A stretch of DNA of 45,211 nt, taken from assembly GCA_011763485.2 (NCBI GenBank), contig JAANSK020022244.1, positions 1 to 45,211 of the forward strand. Reading direction: 5' to 3'. The translations under genes and the position numbers were made by a program. The notes under the pieces were generated by a model. It was not told the DNA's origin, did no database searches, and saw only the letters and a program-made list of their open reading frames with translations. Within the stretch, counting starts at the first letter, position 1, and each line of letters starts with the position of its first letter. The stretch comes from Isoetes engelmannii (taxonomy: Eukaryota > Streptophyta > Lycopodiopsida > Isoetales > Isoetaceae). Shown here piece by piece: positions 24,901 to 36,900 of this stretch.

Positions 24901-27900
24901 TAACCCACCAAAATGCATTTTTCTGCACGTGCCGAGAGCTTTCCTTTTCTCTTGAGTATTTCCATAAGGACGGCGGGATAGGCCAAGCAACCAAATATTC
25001 TCAAGTCTTCAACATCTGGTTTAGATCCATACAAAGCTTCATATGGAGTTTTGTTACTTAATGCTATTGTTGGTGCTCTGTTGCCAAGATAGGCTGCAGT
25101 CTGCAGCGCTTCTCCCCAAAAAGATGGCAAATGTTTATGAAAAAGCAAGGACCTTACCAAATGCTGTAGAGACCGATTCTTCGTTCAGCAACTCCATTTT
25201 GAGCATGTGCATATGGTACTATAACATCTCTCCGAATGCCATGACTATGACAATAACGGTTAAACTTAATGTATTCAGTACCATTATCGGAATGGACAGT
25301 TTTAAGACGCCTTCCCAACTGCTTTCCAATAAGCATATGAAACTGTTGAAAAACAGAAAAGACCATATCTTTTGTTTTAAAACGTGTGCAGTGATCAACC
25401 CAAATAAATATTTTGCTCCTCCCAATGAGACAGTAGGCATATAACAGAGATCAGAGTGCACCAATTCTAATGGAATTTGAGCTCTATAAGTAGCATGTGC
25501 TGGATATGCTGCATGAGCTTGTTTCCCTTTGTAGTAGACATCACATTCCCAAGCATGAGACTTAAGATTAGGTAAACCATCTACATTCTTAATCCTAGAC
25601 AATTCCCCTAAAGCCTGACCACCAAGATGACCAAATCTTGCATGCCAAAGATGCTCGAGGTAATTCTGCTGTCAAGAAACTAGATGCATTAACAACATCT
25701 TTTGGATATGCCTCAACAGTATAGCATCCTATACAGTCCTGCTTTGTTCATATGACCAGTGCTAAGAATATTTAACTGTTCGGGCTTGAAGAAATAAGAA
25801 AAACTCTTATCAGTTCTTAATCCTAGACAATTCCCCTAAAGCCTGACCACCAAGATGACCAAATCTTGCATGCCAAAGATGCTCTTGAGGATGCTCTTGA
25901 GGTAATTCTGCTGCCACGAAACTAGATTCATTAACAACATCTTTTGGATATGCCTCAACAGTATAGTGTCCTATACAGTCCTGCTTTGTTCATATGACCA
26001 GTGCTAAGAATATTCAACTGTTCGGGCTTGATGAAATAAAAAAAACTCTTATCAGTAAGGTACATCTTTTCCATTTCCAAAATTACATGCTTATGATATC
26101 GTCAAAAGCAAATATCGATAAAAAATTAGCACGGATGCCTGGTAAATGACTAATATTAGGCACATGAAGATCCCCTGCTGTTGACTTAAAATCAATGGTC
26201 CCTTTAGCTTTTGACTGACATACAGTATCATTGCCCATAGCTATTACAAGTGAACGAACTTCTTTGGGATCAGAAAGATGCCTAGAAGTTCCAGTTAGAT
26301 GGCATGGAGCACAGCAGTCCATCATAAATTGAAAAGAAAAAGAGGATTATCAGAAGCAGCAAATGCAAAATATTCATTGGTAAACATAGAAGACAATGGC
26401 CGCACCAGAAATAGCATTAGCTTGTGCTGAAGATGGAGAAACACAGCGGGTGGAAGGACTACCAGATCCAGTCCGCTGCAACATCTTTTTGAAATCTGGA
26501 CAATTATTTCTGAAATGACCTTTCTACCAACAATGCCAGCATGTAACTTGTAACTTGTGATTTATCCTTCTTTGAACGATCCTCCAGCTTTTGTTTCCCT
26601 TTACTAGCTTATGGCCAAATTAAGCTGAGCAAGATCAACCCGGCTTTTTTAGCAGTCTTGTTATGTTCTATCTCTTCGTGAGCCAAAAGAGTCTGCACTT
26701 CTTCAAATGTCCACTTGTGATTTCTGGTAGTTCTTGGTGGACTCAATAATATTTTGATATTTGTCACCAACTGCTCTAAAAACCAGGAGAATAAGATCTT
26801 GATCAGATATATTACCTCTTGCACCAATTAATTCTTCTCTAAGTGTCTTTAGTTAACAGAAATAGTCTTGAACTCCTGCGCATTCTGGTAGAGTAAGATC
26901 TGCCATCTTTTCCTTGATAATTGATAAACTCCAAGTCCTTGAACTGTACAAGCATCATGAAGATACTTCCAGGCCTCTGCAAAAGTCTTGCAGGACTTAA
27001 TTTGACGCCTCCAATTTACTAGTACCAAAGCTTTAAGATAATTTAAAGCTTTCTTGTCTTCTGCAGGCTTGGCTGTGGCATCTCAATTTGATTCAAAAAC
27101 ACCTTCCAGATCTACTAGGCCTACGTAGACCTCAAAGAACTCACTCCATGAAACATAATTCGTGTTATCAAGCACTGGATTAGAAGAAACTTTCCATGGA
27201 TCTACTCCAATCATTGCTGACCAGAAAATTTCTGTAAAAGAAATATTCAAATCTTTCAAGAACCTCCCAAGCTCCTAAAAGATCAACCAATTTTAAAATT
27301 CGGCCTGTTCTGCACTGTCTTCACAAATCTTTGAAAATCTTCAGTTATACTTGTTCAAATGCAGCAAGATTTGTTGCATTGGAAAGCCCAAAATGAAAAC
27401 GCCTCTGATCCTTAAAGATCAGGCAAAATTTTGAAGGCATGACAAAGGTATGGAAGACGAAATTCAGCCTCTCAACCAAGAACCTTCTCTGATACCATGA
27501 ACAAGTGTTGGGAACTTGGTAAAAAGGAGAGGCGCCAAAAGAGATTTATTAGTAGGAGAAATACAAGGTGGAACAATTCGTATCATGTAAAAGTCATTAT
27601 TGATGACATGGCTATATATGATGACGTGGCATCATCTGGGCCACTGAGTTATTAGGTTAGAGTAATGTTTCTACTAACACAAACCTTAAATTGTACCATT
27701 GAAAACTAAAGTATTTGGGAGGTCTTAGAAATCCTTCATTTTTTCTTTTCAACTTCTGTCGGTATTTCCATCCTGGAACTTACAGCAACGTTTTCGACAT
27801 GCAAAACCATTTCCAAGTTCCACCTGACGATGACTGAATGCTATGTGTCATGGCAATAATTTGGAATTTGAATCTAAATGTCTATAACAAGAAATACAAA

Positions 27901-30900
27901 TAAAGTAATAAGACGAAGTTTGAAAATCACCTTTGATAGACTCCAAGCGTGCACGCGAAGCGACTATTCCATGATCAGCAAGTGAGATATTAATTCCAGA
28001 AGATAGGCCCTTTCCAGGCTTTTCTAACTGTAGAATGATAGATGAAGATACCCGAGCTGGATTTGAAATCCTACGCGAAATGATATGCCTTCACGATGCT
28101 TAAGTGTTAGAATGATATGCACATTAATTATAGGGTTCTTATTTTAATCCATAAGGTCTGCACAACATATACCGTAATAAAAATGAGCCTGTTTGACGAG
28201 GCAGAATCCTTCCAGTTTCTTCCCCATCCTCGTGGTCAAATCGGCATATCAGGTTAACCCCAGTGTTGTTCTCAATCTACAAAGCATGTAAGACACAATA
28301 CATTACTGACTGCAAGCAGGCACAAACATCAAATTAAAGACAAACACTACAGCTCGCGTAGTCATCTTTGTTCGTTGGGTCAGTCAATAGTTCCTGTCCT
28401 GTGTCTGCAAATTCCATCTCTATTCATTGTCCGGAATGATTATTCACTCAATCATGGTCTCCAAGATCATATGCCATTTAATTTGGAGGGGGGAATCAGA
28501 CCTTCAAGAGCATCTTGCTGTAATCTACAATAGGATTACTCAAGATCTACTAGTCTCCAAGATTCTAAAATCTGTTCTCAATTACGAGTGTCAATATTCA
28601 TCCTCATCTTAGATGGAACTGAACTTCACAAAAAATTGTCCTTTCCTTAAGGAGAATTGGAGGACAACCTATGACGCGGAACTGGATAAGACAGGCCATT
28701 TAAAGCCTAAGTACAATGCTGAAACAACACATTCTAAGAGGCATGGAATTATTTTGAAGAACCCTGCTATTCCTATGGTAGTTAGCCAGGGGCATAAAAC
28801 AACTCTTCTGGAAAGGTAAACATAGAAAATCATGTCTGCAACAAGTTCCTCAAGAACATCAATAGTTCCTCACTTTTTCTTCTCATCTCTTTTTCCTCTC
28901 CCTCCATTTGCAGATTTTATTCTCTTCACAATAAGCACACAGAGAACTTCTTACCCACCATGTTAAAAGAAGAAACAGACTACATATTTAAGAAACAAGT
29001 ATACCTTGCAACAATTTATCAACACAGGAGAATTTCTTATAGTATATGGACCCGCCAAATCCAATGCTCCAATTAGGAATAGGCATGTATCTAAGGATAA
29101 CTCGCTAACAATTACATCTATCTGCAAAAGAACAAAGCGCCATAAGTACTGGTTCAGAATCCCAAGCATCAAAGGCTCTTCAATATTACACTATCTATAA
29201 AGAGATGCTAGGGAGAGAAGGCCATGATTAGTAAAATTGAAGTCATAATATATAAACACGTAGAAGTCACATTATATAAACACTTGGAAGTCACAATATA
29301 TAAACACGTTTCCTGCCTCTAACACAGAAATACCCAAAGGGATAATGGTGGTGAGTAGCAAGAGGGCAGAATTGCCTTGATGATCAGCTATGCTCAAATT
29401 TGCAACTTTGCATATACTGCAATTTTCAGGCCAATTTCTGGGCTGTAAATCCTTGACGTCATCATCACTCTATAGATTGCTGTACCCAAATAAAATTTGA
29501 ATAATATCAATCCTTTTCATTCTCCTAAATATTGATTTTCCATGGCCCTGCAACAGCTTCATCAATGCCTTACAGGCTATGACAACCCTATAGGTCTTTG
29601 CTTTTTCACTTACGACAAGAGTACATGTTCTGCCCATTTTAATACTCTTTTCTCTATCCTGTCCTCATAATGTCGCAATCAAATATCCTAAAGCTGCTTC
29701 ATACTTGGCTTTGCGCAAAAATTGAGGTCAGACAGCTCCATAAGAAATCTTTCCAAAAGAAGTTTAAGCTGCCGTGTTAAGCAAGTACACATGTCAAAAA
29801 CTGCTTCAGCCAAACCCACTTTCCATTCTGCGAGCAGACATCTTGTCATAGCCCTATATTTTCTTGAATGGTCATTTAAAGAAAATTAGTAATTTGCATT
29901 AAAAACATCTAACAAAACCCTGCCAATTATCAATAAAACCAAAGTAGAAAAGAAGAATGTACTGGCTTAACTCATGCGAAAGGCAAATGACCCCTAACTA
30001 TAGTCCCGACAACCAAACATCATTCAATCTCCCCGGCACCATTACCTGCTCTAAATTTTGCTCCCTTTGATGGAGTTTTACGTTGCTTTCTTTAACATGC
30101 AATGTTCACAAATGCTCTTCTCCTCATGGATTAAGGGTAATCCCAGTGTATGAAGAAGAGCTCTTTTAATGTCCGCTAGAAATCAACAGGTCTATGAGTG
30201 GAGAATTTTCTTCCTTTTATTCATTGTCTCACTATCAGGCTGAAAGGACTGCTTTCTAACTGTTGAGGAGTTAAGAGTAGGGTTTCATGCCTTTAACAAG
30301 CAACGACTAGCATGCATAAAACATGACATAGCTCTCAAGTGTGATTGGACTGCAGTGTGCATTGCTGGCAGACAAAAATGGTTATTGGGACTTACAAAAG
30401 CAGAAATGCAAAATTAGCAACTTGTATGCTTAGTCCTCGGCCGGAATTCAAGCTTGTCAACAAGAATTGGTGGCATCGCAATAATTGCATGGGATGCTTA
30501 GATACAAAAAGGCCGACAATACACCTGTTCAGAAAGAGCTTCCTTGTGCTCAAGAAGCTATCTACCTTGGAATTTCAAGTTGATCTCCAGTTCTTGCTTC
30601 AAAATTCTGGTCATCAGGAATTCTAAGTGGAGAAGAAATGCCTCTCATGTACTTTACCACTCATATGGGAAGGTATCTGCTAGCAAGACCAAACTAGACC
30701 AGATGCAACACAGCCGATTGCATGGATCAAGGATGCATGCTGCAGCCCATTGAACCCTTCTATCAGAGTCCACTTTATATGACTGTCAAGTCTGTCACTG
30801 TCAAAAAACATTTGCAATAATCCCCTCAGCAACTGAGCTCAATTTCTAAAGGTGTGCTTGGAGAGGAAGTAAAACTAGCCTCTTCTTTAGGACATGCTGA

Positions 30901-33900
30901 CTTTGACCATAAACACACAGCGGTGCCGTTACAACCGACCGCTTGCCCATCTCTTAGTTCAGCAAATGTCAATATCTGACTACCAAGTCTTCTACAGTAG
31001 TTCTGTTCCTTTGGCTGGAGAAGATTCTGACACACTATTTTAACTAAAACTTTGACAAAAAGACAAGTACAAAATAGAATTCTGGATCTGCACGTAGCAC
31101 AATCAAAGACCAGCTCGTGCTGAGCCCATGGTCCAAACTCAGTTTCGATCCTTCAAGAGAGGCCCAGATAAATGACTCGTCATTATGCTGTCACTAGGAT
31201 TAGTAGCTTAAGTGATGGTCTCATGATCCTGCAAAGTGTGTGTCTATATCTAGAGAGGATCCGTTTTCCTTCTTACTTTGTGCTGCTGTATTTCTTCCAC
31301 TCAATCTAGACCCAGTTCTTTTGCACACACATCGTTAAGACTGGCCTAATTTGGGAATAGAACTGTGAGTGTTGCATTCACGATAGAAAAAAATAGTGTA
31401 GGAAATTCCTCTCAAGGTCATGTTGAGAATACATCAAAGAAACTAGCATCCATCTTTTGCACTTTCAACTATATAATATCACCAGACCTTTTTCAACTTT
31501 AAAAACATGGAAATCGGTATTTTTCTTAAGGTCTCGATTGGGACTCTGCTGACCCGATAGAAACAATCGGCCAAAACAGGATGTATTATGGGTAACCTGC
31601 AAAACTAACTAGGTTAGTCCATGCCACATTAATCCAAGGAAATGGAAGCAGTCAATTCTAATTACCATGTACTACTTTGAGCCTCAAAATATTCGGTATT
31701 CACAAGCCCACTAGCAATAAGTCTCATCTTGAGGGACGAAATTTGGATCAGGCACTGAATATCATGTATGTGCAACCGTAGCAGAGGTAATAAATGCGTT
31801 CCACGAGCTGCCTCGTGCATTATCATCATTGAAACTGCGTCAAAAATACATGTCACATGTGGGACATTTATCAAGTCTCGCACTTGGAGTTCTGTATGAG
31901 GAGTTGGAAGAATACTACTTCCAAGTTCAGAAGTTGAACGAGGAAATTCATTTCCCAGGCCTAACACCTGTGGTCGTTTTACAACTTTTATTTTAAAAGT
32001 ATTTCCTGGCTGGTTAACTAACATAGGGACACCCTCAATAATAGCAAGACCCAATCGGCTTTTCTGATTTATTAGATAGCCCAGGTCACTATAAACACCA
32101 GTATCTGGATTGACTTCAAACCCTGCGCCCTCTGCCATCAAAGACCTATATGGTATACATTTCCAAAGTTCCCATGATTTATCATTTGTTGAAGAAATAT
32201 CAACCCTGCCAGAACCAGGGCGATAATGAACACGAAATGGAATGCCTCTGGAGTTCTTTGCATGCAATGAAAGCAATGAAAACCAGATTTCATTGCTCTT
32301 ATCTGCTGCCTGCCGACTGACCTAGAAAACATTCAGTCTGGATTAGAGAAGCACGGAAAAAAAAAAGCATGTATTCTCTCTTTCAACTAAATACAGATCT
32401 ATTTCGAATATACAGATCTATTTCCATGCCATAGAGCATTATATCTTTCCAATGAGATGTTAAGTTTTCTAATTGTTTCTTCAAGAACATAAATATATGT
32501 GTTTTTGAAGCCTACAACGACAGCGTCACTAAGAAAATGCATGCTTCCCAAACTTGTGAGATATGATTTGCAAAATACCTTAAACAAAGCCTTCTCACCA
32601 ACCAGTGTATAATGTGGAACCCCTACAAGATGATACTCGTTTTGAGTGCTTTCTACACAGAGGAAAGAATTTTCACACGTATCCTTAATTGCCACAATTG
32701 CTCCTAGCAAGCAAACAATTTTCATATTAGCAGCCTTCATTACAATCACAATTGCTGCAACAATGAGGATCCTAGAAACCAAATTTTGTTTCTTCCACCC
32801 AGAAAAGATTAGGTGATTTTTCAGATGCGATAAGAATCCATCTTCCATATTCTCAAAACCCACAAGTTAAGATAGCATACTTGAAGTGTCCCCAGTTTCA
32901 CAACATATAGACAACAGTATTCTACCTCATAAGGACCCGTCATGTCCAGTAAACTTGCACATTTAACTCTGGACACAGGTCTTTGACTCATGCATGGATA
33001 CAGTCATGCAGTGTTCTGGGTATTTCAATTTGCTAGCTCTGCAAATTGGATTCCATATCCAGAATATACACTTCGCTCACATCGGCATTCCTACATATAT
33101 GCGTGTCATATGTGCAATAGAAGCACCTTTGCTATGGGGCATTCACGTGTACCTAGACGAGCTATTCCAGATTTCTCAGGTAACTAGCATGAAACAAGAT
33201 CAATTTCAGGGATGGGGAACTATCCTCTCAAGAAGAGCAATATGAGTGCAGTCAAACATGCACCTTGCACCACATTTATAATGCACATAAATAAATACAG
33301 CTCAACCATGACTACGTAATATTTCACACCAATGAATGTTTTATTAAGTTGCTCATTAATCTAAAACATTACTTCTATGTTTCTAGTCTCCAAACTCCCT
33401 TACCATCTGGGAGGTCATGCTGCAGAATAGGTTCTTCTTTAGCTCGTTTACGCAAAAAAGACTGACTTTTTGAAGAATCCACTCTGGTATCCCATGTAAC
33501 ATGGGACAATGGAGAGAGAAGAGAAAAAAGCATCTGTTGTAGAAGAAAAGGAGAAAGCTTATGCCTCTAATAACCATTTCTAAAAACTTGCAGTGAAAAC
33601 TAACCTGAATTTCTCTGGTGGTTATTGCTATATGAAGTCCAGAAACATGGAAGTTACCTTGCCAAGCACCATTCCATTTGCAGTCCCCAGATGTTTGCAC
33701 AGGTCCCTGCTCAAGCACACATGCAACAGTCAACTTCTCCAATATGTATTCTGACAAAGGAATGTCAGGCTGCTCCCCCCCTCCATTTGACTTATCCACT
33801 TTGGATGAGTCCTCCATGACCTCATTTAATAATGACGTTGACTTTCCCATGTGATTATCATGTTCTCCAGGTTTCTCAACTTCCGATGCCCCTGAACGAA

Positions 33901-36900
33901 ACTGAGGCATTTGAGATGCATTGCTAGAACTTGAACCCCCATGGTTACCATCTATTTCATTGGAGAGAAGGCTTATCACTGTTAGTTGTTTAACATCTCC
34001 TGAAAATTTTATTGAAATACCAACAGTCTCAACCATGACATGCCCATGGAATATCAGCATCAGCCCTGATATCGGTGCTGCAAACAGGAAATTTTACACC
34101 AATAAATAACTTACAGATTCTAAAGGGAACTTGACAATGGACAAAAACTAACTTTTGGGTGACATGCCACCAGTCGCAAAGACCATAGTAAAGCCATCCA
34201 CATTTATTAACACCAGCTTTCCCAGCAGATTTGACGACGATGACGGATCCATAGATCCAGATAGAGTGAGCCTTTTCCTACTTTCACTAACAGGGGGGGA
34301 ATTAAGGTAACGCTGAGAGGTAGAATCTTGCTCAAGTGCTTGATAATGTGTTGCATCTTCAACTTCATTTGAACCAGAAAGTGTCAGGAACTTGACAAAA
34401 CTAAGGACACAGTATGTAAGTTTAAAAAGCCACTCCATTAGAAAAGCCAGAGCTGAAGTGTGAACCATCACCAGGCCCCCCTGTTGAGATTAAACCATTA
34501 GGATTCCTTCAAACCTAGCTTAAAATTCCTAGAATATTCAGATAAGATACAGCTTCTACAAAACCGCATTATGGAAAATAAAAGCAGATCTTTAAAATGC
34601 ATATTGATACATCAGAAATAATGCCCTTTATTCCTTGCATCAATGGATAACTATCAGCAATATTTTTTAATAATGAGTTTGAAAAGGAAGACGGATGAAC
34701 CATACATCTCATGCAGCCTCTAAAGTTCCCTCTTGGGCTGATGTTTACAGCACTGGACAAGGTTATCTTTTATAATGCAGAGGATGAAATTGAGCTAAAA
34801 GATGCAAATCCACGAATAGAAATTACAAGAAACATGGCCAGCTAATCAATCCAAAAGCATGGCCATCAAGGGAAAAACCACCATCTCAGTTTGATGCTTC
34901 TGCAAAACATGAACACTCCACGAGATCATACCCAGTAAGTAATGTAACAGTCATACCTCTAATGCAAGTTTGACATTTGTGCAATGCTCGGTAATAGTTA
35001 AATTTGCACGAAGGTTGACGTTAGCTGGCGGTGTAGGTTTCCATTTAGTTGCAAGGTCTTCCAAGTTGCAGCCTGCCAAAATCACCTTCCCCAGGCACAT
35101 TTTAATAGTTATATCATGCCTATCAGAAGAGGAAGCCATGCTAAATTTTTCCACATCCGCAGGTACTTCGCCATCCCTCGGGGTTTCTACATTCACATGC
35201 TCTGGCTTGGCACTGTTTAGATATAATGGTCTCTTATCCTGTATAACGTTTTCCATGCTTTCTGGACCATTCAAACTAACCATTGATGGTCCAATAACCA
35301 GGTCACTCATCAGAGACGTCGATGTTGACTCCTTAGGTACAAAGATCTTAGATAGAGAATTAAGCCCTTGTTTACTGCACAATTGTTGTATTACCTTCTC
35401 TAAATCCATACCGTAATTGTTCATCAGCATTGCATCAATGGCACATAAGTGGATCCTGTCAAAACCTGCAAAGAATGAAGGGGACAAACAATCTCCCAAA
35501 GCACACTGAATCTGCACGCCATTTATAAAGAAAAATCCAGTATTATCAAATCTTGATCCTGCTGCAGTTCTGTTATTATAATGTCTAGCATTGTCTCTAG
35601 AATCAGACCAGGTCCTTTTCACATCTCTTGAGCTGTCGACAATGACTTCAATGCCATGGATCTCAATATCCAAAAGGAAAGTGAAGGGACATGGATAATT
35701 TGACAAAATAGAGTCCTTGCATGCTGTATTTGTTTGTCTATTCTTCTTGGTCGTTTTTTGAGTTGTGTTATAGCTCAAAATTAAAAGAACATGTAAAATG
35801 GCATCTCTATAACAAGCAAGAACCTGCAGAAACAAAAATTGTACATAAGAAATTGACCATGTTCAATCATAAAGGAAGAAGAGTGAATACATTACCAAGG
35901 TTATAGTTAGTATTCTTGTCCAAAATAGTACCTAATCAACTGTAACCTTGTTGTCATAAACATCTCCTTCTGGTCTAAGAATAAAAGAAAATCTGGGCTC
36001 TAAAATGGGCAGAACATAAATTATGAGAGTTTATCGGTGTCCTCACCTAACAAAACAAGCTTACATGCTTTTTTACATGCCTTCTTGCAAAGAAATTATG
36101 ATTCTCTGGTCCCTTTCAAATTAATTTATCTGTAAAGGCACATATTATGTGACAAGTTGTGATGTAAAAAGCAACACAACGATCCGCTTTGAAAATGATG
36201 TGACAAGTCGCTGTCAGCTTGCTATTTACAACATTTTGGCTTAAATTTGGGAATTTAAATTGATCTTTGTTGCCAAAAACTGGGGAACTAACCCACTGAC
36301 CAAAATTGTTGAGCCACATAAAATGTCATGGCCAAATAAAATGAGTTATGGAAGATAGGCAAACAGGAAGGAAAACAATGCAAGAAAGTTATATTGATCA
36401 GGAAGTGAACTGGTCAAAACAGAGATAGGGAGCTGTCTTTATGGACCATATCTCTAATATTTGCTTAGTTAACATATTTAATTTACAAAATGGGCCTACT
36501 ATGTGTTAGGCCCATGATAGTCAGGTTACTGCCCCAGTAGTGCCACTATAAGATGCTGCATGTTGTCATATATGGCTTCTTATGACTTCTATATTTCTAT
36601 ACATTTTGACATACCGGTAAAAGTGAAACAAATTTTTGATGGGTCTTACTCAGTCACATGTTACTGACCACAAAGTCCTAGAGGAGTGGCAACTGCCAAC
36701 TAATAGGCTTATGATCATTGATAATGGATCTTGCTTTTATCAAAGAACTTTCTGTGGATAGGTTAATTAGCTACGTACCCTAATCCCTGAGCAACATATA
36801 TTATTCACTTGAATGTCAGCTAGGCAGAATACCTGTAGCATTATGTCGAGCAGAGGAATGTTTATGTAGATAGAGAGCATGGGGACAGCTAGGCTGATTG

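Larger units (their letters stand above)
22001..27679 (-). mobile_element. Ty1/copia retrotransposon with both LTRs, broken, nested
   Basis: Fossil LTR element inside VPS13 intron 15, on the same strand as the gene. The 5' LTR is 27498-27679 and the 3' LTR 22001-22201. In element order the parts are: primer site TGGTATCAGAG next to the 5' LTR; gag with a CCHC-type zinc knuckle near 26520; protease near 26250; integrase about 25600-24900, with the FWGEALQTAAYLGNRAPT signature; reverse transcriptase from about 24500 with DFKSAFLNGDLHEVIFMTQP and a YVDD-type box; and RNase H near 22600-22350. A polypurine tract (CAGCAGGGG) adjoins the 3' LTR. It is broken by numerous changes, carries internal tandem duplications, and a second copia lies inside its reverse transcriptase. 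I see no target-site duplication. The LTRs differ by roughly ten substitutions plus indels, so it is of moderate age. Confidence 0.9.

Noticed and set aside
25043-25444. 133-codon plus-strand open frame as a host gene
   Set aside because: Antisense to the integrase part of the intron 15 copia.
28427-28819. Adjacent plus-strand open frames in intron 13
   Set aside because: No motif, no splice context, and composition typical of AT-rich noncoding DNA.
29239-29310. Regular 24-bp repeat as a CRISPR array
   Set aside because: Copies are adjacent with no unique spacers, and the DNA is from a plant nucleus.
34970-35416. 148-codon plus-strand open frame
   Set aside because: It lies exactly antisense to VPS13 exon 5, whose minus-strand reading has family motifs. 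It is a shadow frame.
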